A program made the position numbers and the translations under genes. Positions 16,462 to 24,979 of a DNA stretch of 64,000 bases are shown here, piece by piece. The number at the start of each line of letters is the position of its first letter. Position 1 is the first letter of the stretch. Where the stretch lies: positions 161,762-225,761 of the forward strand of contig NZ_PUIP01000012.1 in NCBI RefSeq assembly GCF_002968015.1, written 5' to 3'. The notes under the pieces are model-generated. The model was not told where the DNA came from and did no database searches. It saw nothing but the letters and a program-made list of their open reading frames with translations. Source of the DNA: Massilia phosphatilytica (lineage in GTDB: Bacteria; Pseudomonadota; Gammaproteobacteria; Burkholderiales; Burkholderiaceae_D).

Positions 16462-17124
16462 TTAAGCGGCTTGCTGCTCGTTGCGCGACCGCCACGCGAT
16501 CAGCTCGGCGATGGTGAGGATCGGGAAGCCGCGTTCGCGCGCGAAGCGTTCGATGGCGTCGCCGCGCATCATCGTGCCGTCCTCGTTCATCAGCTCGCAC
16601 AGCACGGCCGCCGGCTGCAGGCCGGCCAGCACGGCCAGGTCGACGGAACCTTCCGTATGGCCCTTGCGGCCCAGCACGCCGGCCGGGTTGGCGCGCAGCG
16701 GGAACACGTGGCCGGGACGCACGAGGTCGGACGGCTGCGCATCCGGCGCGATGGCCGCGCGGATCGTCGTCACGCGGTCCGCCGCGGAGACGCCGGTCGT
16801 CACGCCGTCGCGCGCTTCGATCGAGACGGTGAACGGCGTGCCGTAGCGGCTGCCATTGTCCGCCGCCATCGGCGGCAGGTCGAGCGCGCGGACCTTGTCG
16901 GCGGACAGGCACAGGCAGACGATGCCGCTGCATTCGCGGATCATCAGCGCCATGGTTTCCACAGTCAGTTTTTCGGCCGCGACGATCAGGTCGGCCTCGT
17001 TCTCGCGGTCGAAATCGTCGAGCAGGATGACGGGAATGCCGGCGCGCGTGGCATCGAGGGCGGCGGCGATGCGGCCGTCGAGATCCTCGCTGAAGAGAGT
17101 AAAGGTATTGATGTTGGTGGTCAT
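16462..17124 (-). CDS. ribB: 3,4-dihydroxy-2-butanone-4-phosphate synthase
   Basis: A 220-residue riboflavin biosynthesis enzyme converting ribulose 5-phosphate to 3,4-dihydroxy-2-butanone 4-phosphate and formate. Signatures are the acidic metal loop DDFDRENEAD, IRECSGIVCLCL, the catalytic stretch RPGHVFPLRA and GHTEGSVDLA. It is the stand-alone form without the C-terminal GTP cyclohydrolase II half of RibBA. The start at 17124 has GAGGAG upstream; the longer open frame would translate the riboswitch and is rejected. The FMN riboswitch in the leader shows feedback control by flavin. Confidence 0.96.
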   Translation of the reverse strand: MTTNINTFTLFSEDLDGRIAAALDATRAGIPVILLDDFDRENEADLIVAAEKLTVETMALMIRECSGIVCLCLSADKVRALDLPPMAADNGSRYGTPFTVSIEARDGVTTGVSAADRVTTIRAAIAPDAQPSDLVRPGHVFPLRANPAGVLGRKGHTEGSVDLAVLAGLQPAAVLCELMNEDGTMMRGDAIERFARERGFPILTIAELIAWRSRNEQQAA

Positions 17125-17230
17125 TGAGACGCTCCTCGCAAAAAATATAAACGCAGCGAAAAACGCATCAGGGCAAAGCGAAACGACGCGCACGCCCATG
17201 CCTGGCGGCACGGCGTACGCATGATGACGC

Positions 17231-17367
<137 letters not shown>

Positions 17368-17406
17368 CGTAATTGAATTGTCGCCCGTCGTGAAACGGGC
17401 GCGGTG

Positions 17407-17412
17407 ATTGTA
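17407..17412 (-). promoter_or_regulatory. Possible -10 element for the ribB transcript
   Basis: The minus strand reads TACAAT about 40 bases before the riboswitch aptamer, the right place for the ribB promoter. The matching -35 would fall within the end of gloA and is poor. A perfect inverted repeat, CGCCCGT...ACGGGCG (17382-17401), lies between it and the aptamer. Confidence 0.45.
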
Positions 17413-17425
17413 GCAGGGTGGGAAG

Positions 17426-17839
17426 TTAGCTGCTGAGGCCGCCGCCGCCGGCGTTGTCGGCACGCTCGATCAGTTCGACCTTGTAGCCGTCCGGATCGGT
17501 GATGAAAGCGATCACGGTCGTGCCACCCTTGACCGGGCCCGGCTCGCGCGTGATGTTGCCGCCGGCCGCGCGCACCTGGTCGCAGGTTTGATAAATGTTT
17601 TCGGTCGAGATCGCGATGTGGCCGTAGGCCGAACCCATGTCGTACTTGTCGACGCCCCAGTTATAGGTCAGTTCGAGTTCCGCGTGGTCCGGATTATTGC
17701 CGTAGCCGACGAAGGCGAGGGTGTATTTGTATTCCGGGTTCTCGCTCGTGCGCAGCAGTTTCATGCCGAGCACTTCGGTGTAGAAATCGATCGAGCGCTG
17801 CAGGTCGCCGACGCGAAGCATGGTGTGCAGGATGCGCAT
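17426..17839 (-). CDS. gloA: Lactoylglutathione lyase (glyoxalase I)
   Basis: A 137-residue enzyme that isomerises the methylglyoxal-glutathione hemithioacetal to S-lactoylglutathione. The four metal ligands fall at His5, Glu56, His74 and Glu122, the same numbering as the nickel-type enzyme of Escherichia coli. The substrate motifs SIDFYTEVLGMKLLR and DPDGYKVELIE are intact. The Gly/Ser-rich tail is a minor extension. It is probably transcribed separately from the osmC unit, with a 111-base gap holding a strong hairpin. Confidence 0.96.
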   Translation of the reverse strand: MRILHTMLRVGDLQRSIDFYTEVLGMKLLRTSENPEYKYTLAFVGYGNNPDHAELELTYNWGVDKYDMGSAYGHIAISTENIYQTCDQVRAAGGNITREPGPVKGGTTVIAFITDPDGYKVELIERADNAGGGGLSS

Positions 17840-17908
17840 TGTTGTCCTTGTTGCTTAGTTGATTGCTAGGGAAAGCAGGAATTCTATGCGCTCGTGCGGA
17901 TTCGTGCA

Positions 17909-17933
17909 GGCGTGCCGCGCGATGCGGCACGCC
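17909..17933. terminator. Perfect 10-base hairpin between osmC and gloA
   Basis: GGCGTGCCGC (17909-17918) and GCGGCACGCC (17924-17933) pair perfectly around a five-base loop, 18 bases after the osmC stop. There is no T-run, so it is either an RNA 3'-end stabiliser, a weak terminator or a small REP-like element. Confidence 0.45.
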
Positions 17934-17950
17934 CCGTCCGCCGTGTGAGG

Positions 17951-18379
17951 TTATGCCTGGAGTTTTGCGTCCAGCGTGATATTGGCATTGAACAGCTTCG
18001 ATACCGGGCAGCCTTCCTTGGCCTTGCGTGCCGCTTCCTGGAATGCCGCTTCGCTCGCGCCGGGAATCGTCGCGACGAGTTCCAGGTGCACGGCCGGAAT
18101 CGCAAAGCCGCCATCGGCCTTGTCCAGCGACACGGTGGCCGTCGTCTCCAGCTTCTGCGCCGTCATGCCGGCCTCGCCCAATTGGGCCGACAAGGCCATC
18201 GTGAAGCAGCCGGCGTGCGCGGCCGCCAGCAGTTCTTCCGGATTCGTGCCCGCGCCATCTTCAAAGCGGGTGTTGAAGCCGTATTGCGCCTGGTTGAGGA
18301 CGCCGCTCTGCGTGGACACGGTCCCCTTGCCATCTTTCAGTCCGCCGCTCCAGACGGCGCTTCCCTTACGTTTGATCAT
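17951..18379 (-). CDS. osmC: OsmC family peroxiredoxin
   Basis: A 142-residue thiol peroxidase of the OsmC branch, reducing organic hydroperoxides. The two redox cysteines are at positions 58 (HAGCFTM) and 124 (EGCPVSKL), as in Escherichia coli OsmC (59 and 125). The start MIKRKGSAVWSGGLKDGKG is also typical. Its ATG overlaps the stop of the upstream sugar dehydrogenase gene by four bases (ATGA), so translation is likely coupled. It is the last gene of a three-gene unit. Confidence 0.94.
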   Translation of the reverse strand: MIKRKGSAVWSGGLKDGKGTVSTQSGVLNQAQYGFNTRFEDGAGTNPEELLAAAHAGCFTMALSAQLGEAGMTAQKLETTATVSLDKADGGFAIPAVHLELVATIPGASEAAFQEAARKAKEGCPVSKLFNANITLDAKLQA

Positions 18380-19698
18380 TGTTTTGCTCCCTGTTGAGTG
18401 GTGGCGGGCGTGATCCGCCAGACGATGTTGCCGACGTCATCCGCCAGCAGGATGGCGCCGGTCCGGTCGACCGCGACCCCGACCGGGCGCCCGTACGCGT
18501 GCTCGTCCTTGCCGAGGAAACCCGTCAGCACGTTCTGCGGCGGACCGCTCGGCTTGCCGTCGGTGAACGGCACGAACACGAGCGCGTAGCCGGAATGCGG
18601 CTTGCGGTTCCACGAGCCGTGCTGGCCGATCAGCGCGCCGTTCTTAAACTGCGGCATCAGGTCGCCGTTGTAGAACGCGAGGCCCAGCGAGGCCGTGTGC
18701 GCGCCCAGCGCATAATCGGGCGGGATCGCCTTCGCGACGAGATCGGGATTCTGCGGCTTGACGCGCGTGTCGACGTGCTGGCCGTAATAGCTGTACGGCC
18801 AGCCGTAGAACGCGCCATCCTTCACGGCCGTCATGTAGTCCGGCACGAGGTCGTTGCCCAGTTCGTCGCGTTCGTTGACAGCGGCCCACAACGCCTTCGT
18901 CTGCGGCTGGAAGTCCATCCCGTTCGGATTGCGCAGGCCGCTCGCGTAGATGCGCGACCTGGCGCTGGCGATGTCGTATTCCCAGATCGCGGCACGGCCT
19001 TTTTCGATGTCCATGCCGTTCTCGGCCACGTTGCTGTTCGAGCCGACCGTGATGTACAGCTTCTTGCCGTCGGGCGAAGCGACGACGTTCTTCGTCCAAT
19101 GGTGGTTGATGCCCGACGGCAGGTCGAGCACCTTGGTGCCCTTGGCCGTGATGCTCGTCTCGCCCGTCTTGTACGGGAACTTCCACAGCGCGTCGGCATT
19201 GGCGACGTACAGGTCGTTGCCGACGAGGGCCATGCCGAACGGCGACGTCAGGCCCTGCATGAAGGTGGCCTTCGTGTCGGCCGTGCCGTCCGGCTTGAAG
19301 CCGCGCAGCAGGATGATCTTATCGGGCGATGCGACCCCGGCGCCCGCTTCCTTCTGCGCCAGGCCCTGCACCTTGGCGCGGATGCCTTTTTCCTTGGGCG
19401 CGTTGCCGGGCTTGTTGCTCTCGGCGACGAGCACGTCGCCGTTCGGCAGCACGTACAGCCAGCGCGGATGGTCGAGGCCGGTCGCATACGCGGTGACGGC
19501 CAGGCCGGCGGCCGGTGTCGGACGCGTACCCTGCGGCCACGCGTCCGCCTTGGCCACGTTGATGGTAGGGATCAGCGATTTCTCGGGCGCCGGCAGGGTC
19601 GGATTCGGCCCCCAGCCGACGGGATATTGCTGGGCGTGGACCACGCCGGCACCCAGCAGAGGAAGGAACAGGAGTGCGAGCCTGGCAGGTGTTCTCAT
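18376..19698 (-). CDS. PQQ-dependent sugar dehydrogenase family protein (sorbosone dehydrogenase-like)
   Basis: A 440-residue periplasmic protein with a cleavable signal peptide (MRTPARLALLFLPLLGAGVVHA). The body is a six-bladed beta-propeller of the soluble glucose/L-sorbosone dehydrogenase family, with DHPRWLYVLPNGDVLVAE, GMALVGNDLYVAN, GLRNPNGMDF, NERDELGNDLVPDYMT and GQHGSWNRKP as recognisable blade segments. It would oxidise an aldose or related compound with PQQ as cofactor; no PQQ biosynthesis gene is in the window. It overlaps the small upstream gene and osmC by four bases each, so the three are probably co-translated. The substrate is unknown. Confidence 0.88.
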   Translation of the reverse strand: MRTPARLALLFLPLLGAGVVHAQQYPVGWGPNPTLPAPEKSLIPTINVAKADAWPQGTRPTPAAGLAVTAYATGLDHPRWLYVLPNGDVLVAESNKPGNAPKEKGIRAKVQGLAQKEAGAGVASPDKIILLRGFKPDGTADTKATFMQGLTSPFGMALVGNDLYVANADALWKFPYKTGETSITAKGTKVLDLPSGINHHWTKNVVASPDGKKLYITVGSNSNVAENGMDIEKGRAAIWEYDIASARSRIYASGLRNPNGMDFQPQTKALWAAVNERDELGNDLVPDYMTAVKDGAFYGWPYSYYGQHVDTRVKPQNPDLVAKAIPPDYALGAHTASLGLAFYNGDLMPQFKNGALIGQHGSWNRKPHSGYALVFVPFTDGKPSGPPQNVLTGFLGKDEHAYGRPVGVAVDRTGAILLADDVGNIVWRITPATTQQGAKQ

Positions 19699-20006
19699 CG
19701 ATTCTTCCCTCCCTCGGGAATGGTCGAATCGTGGTCGCGCATGTCGCGGTGGCGGTCCGGCTGCGGGTTGGCCTGGCCGGTGGCGTCCGGTGCCGGGTTC
19801 ACGGCTTCGCTGGCGCCCGGGGTCGCGCGCGCGTCGGTGTCGACGAGGCCTTGCTCGAGATCTTCCGCCGCCTGCTTCATGATGCCGCGCGGCCTCACGC
19901 CCTGGCCGTCCGGCGACTCGTCGCGCTCGTGCGGCTCGCGCTTGTAGCTTTGCTCTTCGATCTTGCGGTCGGTATTCACGACGCGGTCTTTTTCTTCCTG
20001 CACCAT
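19695..20006 (-). CDS. Small highly charged hydrophilic protein, function unknown
   Basis: A 103-residue protein with no hydrophobic segment, very rich in Glu, Asp, Arg, Lys, Gln and Pro, and probably disordered. A strong Shine-Dalgarno (AAGGAGG) lies eight bases before the ATG at 20006, and the stop overlaps the next start by ATGA. No family is recognised. Its composition and its place ahead of a periplasmic dehydrogenase and OsmC suggest a stress-induced hydrophilin-like protein, but this is a guess. It is divergent from the DUF3667 gene across about 108 bases. Confidence 0.75.
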   Translation of the reverse strand: MVQEEKDRVVNTDRKIEEQSYKREPHERDESPDGQGVRPRGIMKQAAEDLEQGLVDTDARATPGASEAVNPAPDATGQANPQPDRHRDMRDHDSTIPEGGKNR

Positions 20007-20114
20007 AGCAACCTCCTTCGATTCAATTGATTAAATCCTAATCCTTCGAATCGAACGCGGTCGCGCAATTGGAAGATGCTTTTTTGCAATGAACTGTTTA
20101 ACATATTGGTTCAT

Positions 20115-21011
20115 ATGACAAACCATCCTCACCATACCGCCAGCGATTGCCCGAACTGCGGTGCCGTCGTTTCCGGGCACTATTGCCACGAATGCGGCCA
20201 GGAGACCGTGCTGCATCCGCCCAGCACGCGCGAATTCCTGCACGAGTTCATCGGCCATTACGTCGCACTGGAAGGCAAGCTTTGGAAGTCGCTGCTGCTG
20301 CTTTTGTTCCGGCCGGGGCAGCTGACTTTGGAGTACATCAATGGCCGCCGCGTGCGCTACATCCAGCCGCTGCGCCTGTACCTGACGTTCAGCCTGATCT
20401 TCTTCGCCATCGCCAAATACGGCGGCCACGACCAGGTTCCGGTAGCGGCCGGGCAGGAACACGCACCGGCGGCCGTACACGGCAAGGCGGACAGGCAGGG
20501 CGGGCTGATGCGCGAAGACGCGCCCGGTGAAATCGCCGAGGGCACGGTCGACCTGCGCAAGAGCATCGGCAGCGTCAACGCGCACTGGGGCGAGCAGGCG
20601 GACCGGTTCAGCAAGATGTCGCCGGAGGAGCGGGACAAGGTGATGAGGACGGCCTTCGGCAGCTATGTGCCGTACGCCGTATTCCTGATGATGCCGCTGT
20701 TCGCGTTCTACCTCAAGATACTGTACCTGGGATCGGGACGGCGCTACGGCGAACACCTGCTGTTCGCGCTACATGTGAACGCCTTCGCCTTCCTGGCGCT
20801 GACCCTGCTGATGCTGGTGCCGGACCTCCTCGGCATCGTGTCGTTCGCGCTGTGGCTGTGGCTCCTGCTCTACACGCCCGTCGCGATGCGGCGCGTGTAC
20901 GGCGGCTCGCGCCTGGTGACCGGCCTGCGCTGGTTCGTGCTGATGGCGCTGCACGTGACCGGGATGGGACTGGCGATCGGCGCCGCCTTCGCATTCGGGA
21001 TCCTCCATTGA
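20115..21011 (+). CDS. DUF3667 domain membrane protein with zinc ribbon
   Basis: A 298-residue protein. The N-terminus has a zinc-ribbon pair, CPNCGAVVSGHYCHECGQ, followed by the DUF3667 core (TREFLHEFIGHYVALEGKLWKSLLLLLFRPGQL, then EYINGRRVRYIQPLRLYL). About five membrane helices follow in the second half. An in-frame ATG at 20076 has its purine-rich site too close, so the ATG at 20115 is used. The family has no known function. It occupies the place directly upstream of nadK where many betaproteobacteria carry hrcA. Confidence 0.88.
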   Translation: MTNHPHHTASDCPNCGAVVSGHYCHECGQETVLHPPSTREFLHEFIGHYVALEGKLWKSLLLLLFRPGQLTLEYINGRRVRYIQPLRLYLTFSLIFFAIAKYGGHDQVPVAAGQEHAPAAVHGKADRQGGLMREDAPGEIAEGTVDLRKSIGSVNAHWGEQADRFSKMSPEERDKVMRTAFGSYVPYAVFLMMPLFAFYLKILYLGSGRRYGEHLLFALHVNAFAFLALTLLMLVPDLLGIVSFALWLWLLLYTPVAMRRVYGGSRLVTGLRWFVLMALHVTGMGLAIGAAFAFGILH

Positions 21012-21031
21012 ACCGAGCCCGACTGGTCCGC

Positions 21032-21061
21032 TTGCCGGAAGTCCATCCTCCCAACTATACT
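21032..21061 (+). promoter_or_regulatory. Promoter of nadK-recN
   Basis: TTGCCG (21032-21037) and TATACT (21056-21061) are 18 bases apart, a reasonable sigma-70 promoter. The -10 element overlaps the LexA box, the classic arrangement for SOS repression. The leader to nadK would be about 90 bases. Confidence 0.65.
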
Positions 21062-21077
21062 GTGCGTTTGTACAGTA
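21058..21077. promoter_or_regulatory. LexA (SOS) box upstream of nadK-recN
   Basis: TACTGTGCGTTTGTACAGTA fits the LexA consensus TACTG-N10-CAGTA exactly, with both CTGT and ACAG half-sites intact. It overlaps the -10 of the promoter reading into nadK and recN. recN is a well-known SOS gene, which supports the call. Confidence 0.88.
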
Positions 21078-21156
21078 TTTGCTGAGTTGCGATAGTGCAG
21101 AAGCCGGGCGAATCGGTTAATCTTCTGTCTCCCTTACACCTGCTGCCGAGAGTCGT

Positions 21157-22059
21157 ATGTCCGTGACGCCTGAACCGCAACAAACCATCGCGCTCGTCGT
21201 ACGGCATAACACGGCCGGGATCGACGAGCCCGTGCAGGCCATCGTCGACTTCCTGCAGGGGGCCGGCTACCGCGTCGTGTTCGAGCAGGAAACGGCGGGG
21301 CACGTCAGGGTCGCCGGCGTGGACGCCATGACCATCGACGAGATCGGCGCGCACTGCGGCACCGCCATCGTCGTCGGCGGCGACGGCACGATGCTCGGCA
21401 TCGCCCGCCAGCTGGCGCGCTACCGCGTGCCGCTCATCGGCATCAACCAGGGCCGCCTGGGCTTCATGACCGACATCCCCATCGACCGCATGCTGCCCGC
21501 GCTGGGCGAGATCCTCAGCGGCAAGGCCAAGGCCGAGGAACGCTCGCTGCTGGAAGCGCGCGTCGTGCGCGACGGCGTCGAGATCCACTGCTCGGTCGCC
21601 GTCAACGACGTCGTCGTCGCGCGCGGCACGGGTGCCGGCATGGCCGAGCTGAAGGTCACGGTGGACGGCACGTTCATGTACAACCAGCGCTCGGACGGCC
21701 TGATCGTCTCGACGCCCACCGGCTCCACGGCGTACGCGCTGTCGGCCGGCGGCCCGCTGCTGCATCCTACTTTGGCCGGCATCGTGCTGGTGCCGATCGC
21801 GCCGCACGCGCTGTCCAACCGCCCGATCGTCGTACCGAACACGAGCGACATCGTCGTGGAGATCATCAACGGCCGCGACATCAGCGTGAACTTCGACATG
21901 CAGACCTTCACGAGCCTGCAGCACGGCGACCAGATCATGATCTCGCGCTCGCCCAACACCATCACCTTCCTGCATCCGGAAGGGTGGAGCTACTACCACA
22001 CCCTGCGCGAGAAGCTGCACTGGAACGAATATCCGTCCGGTGACGGCAAGCTCAAGTAA
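21157..22059 (+). CDS. nadK: NAD kinase
   Basis: A 300-residue enzyme that phosphorylates NAD to NADP. The catalytic GGDGTML motif (Asp76) and the nucleotide motif NDVVVARG are present, followed by the glycine-rich TPTGSTAYALSAGGPLLHP stretch that marks the family. Length is normal. recN follows after 30 bases on the same strand, and the shared promoter carries a LexA box, so NADP supply may rise with DNA damage. nadK next to recN is a known arrangement in betaproteobacteria. Confidence 0.96.
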   Translation: MSVTPEPQQTIALVVRHNTAGIDEPVQAIVDFLQGAGYRVVFEQETAGHVRVAGVDAMTIDEIGAHCGTAIVVGGDGTMLGIARQLARYRVPLIGINQGRLGFMTDIPIDRMLPALGEILSGKAKAEERSLLEARVVRDGVEIHCSVAVNDVVVARGTGAGMAELKVTVDGTFMYNQRSDGLIVSTPTGSTAYALSAGGPLLHPTLAGIVLVPIAPHALSNRPIVVPNTSDIVVEIINGRDISVNFDMQTFTSLQHGDQIMISRSPNTITFLHPEGWSYYHTLREKLHWNEYPSGDGKLK

Positions 22060-22089
22060 ATCAGCATCCATCAGGAGATGAGTTTCTTC

Positions 22090-23754
22090 ATGTTGCGCAC
22101 ATTGACCATCCGCGACTTCGTCATCGTCGACACGATCGAGCTCGAGTTCTCGAACGGCTTCACGGTGCTCACCGGCGAGACCGGCGCCGGCAAGTCGATC
22201 CTGATCGACGCGCTCCAGCTCGCGCTGGGCGGCCGCGGTGAGGCAAGCATGGTGCGCGAAGGCGCGGCCAAGGCCGACATCAGCGCCGACTTCGCGCTGA
22301 CCCAGGCCGCGAGCATCTGGCTGGAACAGAACGAGTTCGAGACCGACGAGGGCGGCGCGCTGCTGCGCCGGGTCATCGACAACGCCGGCCGTTCGAAGTC
22401 CTACATCAACGGCATCGCCGCCACCGCCAGCCAGCTGCGCGAACTGGGCGAGCTGCTCGTCGACATCCACGGCCAGCACGCGCACCAGTCGCTGCTCAAG
22501 GTCGACGCCCAGCGCGCGCTGCTCGACAACCAGGTCGCCGTGCGCGATCCCGGAGCCAGCGCGCAGGTGCACGAAGTCGCGCATGCCTATAAAGCGTGGA
22601 AGGCGCTGGCGCGCCAGCGCGAGGAATTCGAAACGAATGCGAAGAACGTGCTGCTGGAACGCGAGCGCCTCGAGTGGCAGGTCGGCGAGCTCGATAAACT
22701 CGCGGTGAAGCCGGGCGAGTGGGCCGAGATCACGAACGAGCACAGCCGCCTGTCGCATGCCGCGAGCCTGATCGAGGGTGCGCAGGAAGCGCTCAATGCG
22801 CTGTCGGAATCGGAGCAGCCGATCCTGTCGCAACTGTCGTCGCTGAACCAGAAACTGTCCAAGCTGGCCGGTGTCGACGCGGACCTGCAGGCCGTGCTCG
22901 ACTGCATGGAGCCGGCGCGCATCCAGTTGCAGGAAGCGGTGTACGCGCTGAACACGTATGTCGACAAGGTCGAGCTCGATCCGGACCGCTTGTCCCAGGT
23001 CGATGCGCGCATGGACGCCATCCACAGCACGGCCCGCAAGTTCCGCGTGGCGCCGGAGGAACTGCCGGAGGAGCACGCGACCTTGAAGGGCAAGCTGCAG
23101 CAACTGGCCGACGCCAGCGACGTGGAAGGCCTGCGCAAGCAGGAAGACAAGGCGAAGGCCGTCTACATGGCGGCCGCGCAGAAGCTGTCCGCGACGCGGG
23201 CGCAAGCGGCGCAGCGCCTGTCGTCGCAGGTGTCGGAAGCGATGCAGGAATTGTCGATGAGCGGCGGCCGCTTCGTCGTCGCGCTGAACCCGTGCGAGCC
23301 GGCCGTGTACGGCTGCGAGCAGGTCGAATTCCTCGTGGCCGGCCACGCCGGCGTCGCGCCGCGGCCGCTGGCCAAGGTGGCGTCGGGCGGCGAACTGGCG
23401 CGCATCTCGCTGGCGATCTCCGTCATCACGGCGAACGCGACGACGGTGCCGACCCTGATCTTCGACGAGGTCGACACGGGCATCGGCGGCGGCGTGGCGG
23501 AAGTCGTCGGCCGACTGTTGAAACGCCTGGGGCAGAGCCGGCAAGTGCTGTGTGTCACGCACCTGCCGCAGGTCGCGAGCCAGGCGAACCAGCACTTCCA
23601 GGTGGCCAAGGGCACGACGGATGGCGGCAAGACCGTGTCGCGCATCGACGTGCTCGACAACAAGGCCCGCGTGGAAGAGGTGGCGCGCATGTTGGGCGGC
23701 ATCGAGATCACCGAGACCACGCGCAAGCACGCGCGCGAACTGCTGGCGTCCTGA
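22090..23754 (+). CDS. recN: DNA repair protein RecN
   Basis: A 554-residue SMC-like ATPase acting in double-strand break repair. Walker A (GETGAGKS, residues 29-36) is at the N-terminus, a coiled-coil region lies in the middle, and the signature (ASGGELARISLAI) with Walker B (LIFDEVDTGIGG) lies near the C-terminus. An AGGAG site touches the in-frame ATG at 22078 and is too close for use, so the ATG at 22090, 12 bases away, is preferred. The LexA box ahead of nadK is the likely control. Confidence 0.95.
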   Translation: MLRTLTIRDFVIVDTIELEFSNGFTVLTGETGAGKSILIDALQLALGGRGEASMVREGAAKADISADFALTQAASIWLEQNEFETDEGGALLRRVIDNAGRSKSYINGIAATASQLRELGELLVDIHGQHAHQSLLKVDAQRALLDNQVAVRDPGASAQVHEVAHAYKAWKALARQREEFETNAKNVLLERERLEWQVGELDKLAVKPGEWAEITNEHSRLSHAASLIEGAQEALNALSESEQPILSQLSSLNQKLSKLAGVDADLQAVLDCMEPARIQLQEAVYALNTYVDKVELDPDRLSQVDARMDAIHSTARKFRVAPEELPEEHATLKGKLQQLADASDVEGLRKQEDKAKAVYMAAAQKLSATRAQAAQRLSSQVSEAMQELSMSGGRFVVALNPCEPAVYGCEQVEFLVAGHAGVAPRPLAKVASGGELARISLAISVITANATTVPTLIFDEVDTGIGGGVAEVVGRLLKRLGQSRQVLCVTHLPQVASQANQHFQVAKGTTDGGKTVSRIDVLDNKARVEEVARMLGGIEITETTRKHARELLAS

Positions 23755-23779
23755 ACAAGACCCGAGTTAAAGATCTCCC

Positions 23780-24883
23780 ATGCCCTTCAACAAAGAACCG
23801 TCGCACCAGCACGGCACCATCGCGAAGAGTGCCATCGTCCTCGTCAACCTCGGCACGCCCGACGCGCCCACGCGGCCCGCGGTGCGGCGCTACCTGAAGC
23901 AGTTCCTGTCCGACCCGCGCGTGGTCGAGATCCCGCGCGCCGTGTGGAACCTGATCCTGCATCTCGCGATCCTGCCGTTCCGCTCGGGGCAGTCGGCAAA
24001 AAAATACGCGACGATCTGGAGCCGCGAAGGCTCGCCGCTGAAGGTCTACACGGAACGGCAGGCGGGCAAGCTCCAGGCGCTGCTCGAACAGCGCGGCCAC
24101 CGCGACGTCGAGGTGGCGATGGCCATGCGCTACGGCTCGCCCGCGCTGCCGGACGTGCTGGACGAACTGAAAGCGCGCGGTGCCGAACGCATCGTCGTGC
24201 TGCCCGCGTATCCGCAATACTCCGGCACGACGACCGCGTCGATCTGGGATGCCGTCTTCGACCACTACAAGAAGGTCCGCAACATCCCCGAGCTGCGCCT
24301 CGTGAAGCACTACCACGACCACGACGGTTATATCGATGCGCTGGCCGCGTCCGTGGAAACGTACTGGGAGACGTACGGCCGCGGCGAGAAGCTGGTGATG
24401 AGCTTCCACGGCGTGCCCAAGCGCACCCTGCTGCTGGGCGACCCGTACCACTGCGAATGCCACCGGACGGCGCGCCTGCTGGCGGCGCGCCTGCGCCTGG
24501 CGCCTGACCAGTACATGGTGACGTTCCAGTCGCGCTTCGGCAAGGCCGAGTGGCTGCAGCCGTACACGGCGCCCACCGTGCAGCAGCTCGCGCGCGACGG
24601 CGTCAAGCGGATCGACGTCATGTGTCCCGGTTTTACGAGCGACTGCCTGGAGACGCTGGAAGAGATCAACATGGAAGTCCGCCACGACTTCGAATCGAAC
24701 GGCGGCCAGGAATACCACTACATTCCCTGCCTGAACGACAATCCGGCCTGGATCGTCGGCATGGCCGAGATCGCCGAGCAGCACCTGATCGGCTGGCCGA
24801 CGATGCTCACGCCCGCGCAACGCGAGGCGGAGCGCCGCGATGCGGAGATCGCGCGCGAACACGCGCTGAAACTGGGAGCGTAG
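23780..24883 (+). CDS. hemH: Ferrochelatase
   Basis: A 367-residue enzyme inserting ferrous iron into protoporphyrin IX, the last step of protoheme synthesis. The start AIVLVNLGTPDAPT, the active-site His in MSFHGVPKRTL, and the acidic CPGFTSDCLETLEEI segment are all diagnostic. It follows recN by 25 bases and may be read from the same promoter. Its stop codon TAG is the first part of an intergenic repeat. Confidence 0.96.
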   Translation: MPFNKEPSHQHGTIAKSAIVLVNLGTPDAPTRPAVRRYLKQFLSDPRVVEIPRAVWNLILHLAILPFRSGQSAKKYATIWSREGSPLKVYTERQAGKLQALLEQRGHRDVEVAMAMRYGSPALPDVLDELKARGAERIVVLPAYPQYSGTTTASIWDAVFDHYKKVRNIPELRLVKHYHDHDGYIDALAASVETYWETYGRGEKLVMSFHGVPKRTLLLGDPYHCECHRTARLLAARLRLAPDQYMVTFQSRFGKAEWLQPYTAPTVQQLARDGVKRIDVMCPGFTSDCLETLEEINMEVRHDFESNGGQEYHYIPCLNDNPAWIVGMAEIAEQHLIGWPTMLTPAQREAERRDAEIAREHALKLGA

Positions 24884-24953
24884 GGTGGGCGGCCCCCGCC
24901 CACGCGGACATATGCGGTTCGCCGGCGTTCGCGTGGGCACGTGGTGCCCACCC
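24883..24953. repeat. REP-like imperfect inverted repeat after hemH
   Basis: A 71-base dyad. The left arm has GGGTGGGC (24883-24890) and CGCCCACGCG (24897-24906); the right arm has CGCGTGGGC (24930-24938) and GCCCACCC (24946-24953). Each arm is itself a small hairpin. Elements built on GTGGGCAC/GTGCCCAC are, from memory, dispersed in Massilia-type genomes. No second copy was noticed in the window. Confidence 0.6.
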
Positions 24954-24979
24954 AACGTCGTCCGGATGCCGATGGGATG

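Noticed and set aside
21055..23730. Minus-strand open frame of 891 codons opposite nadK and recN
   Set aside because: Both sense-strand genes are unmistakable, and the antisense product is low-complexity.
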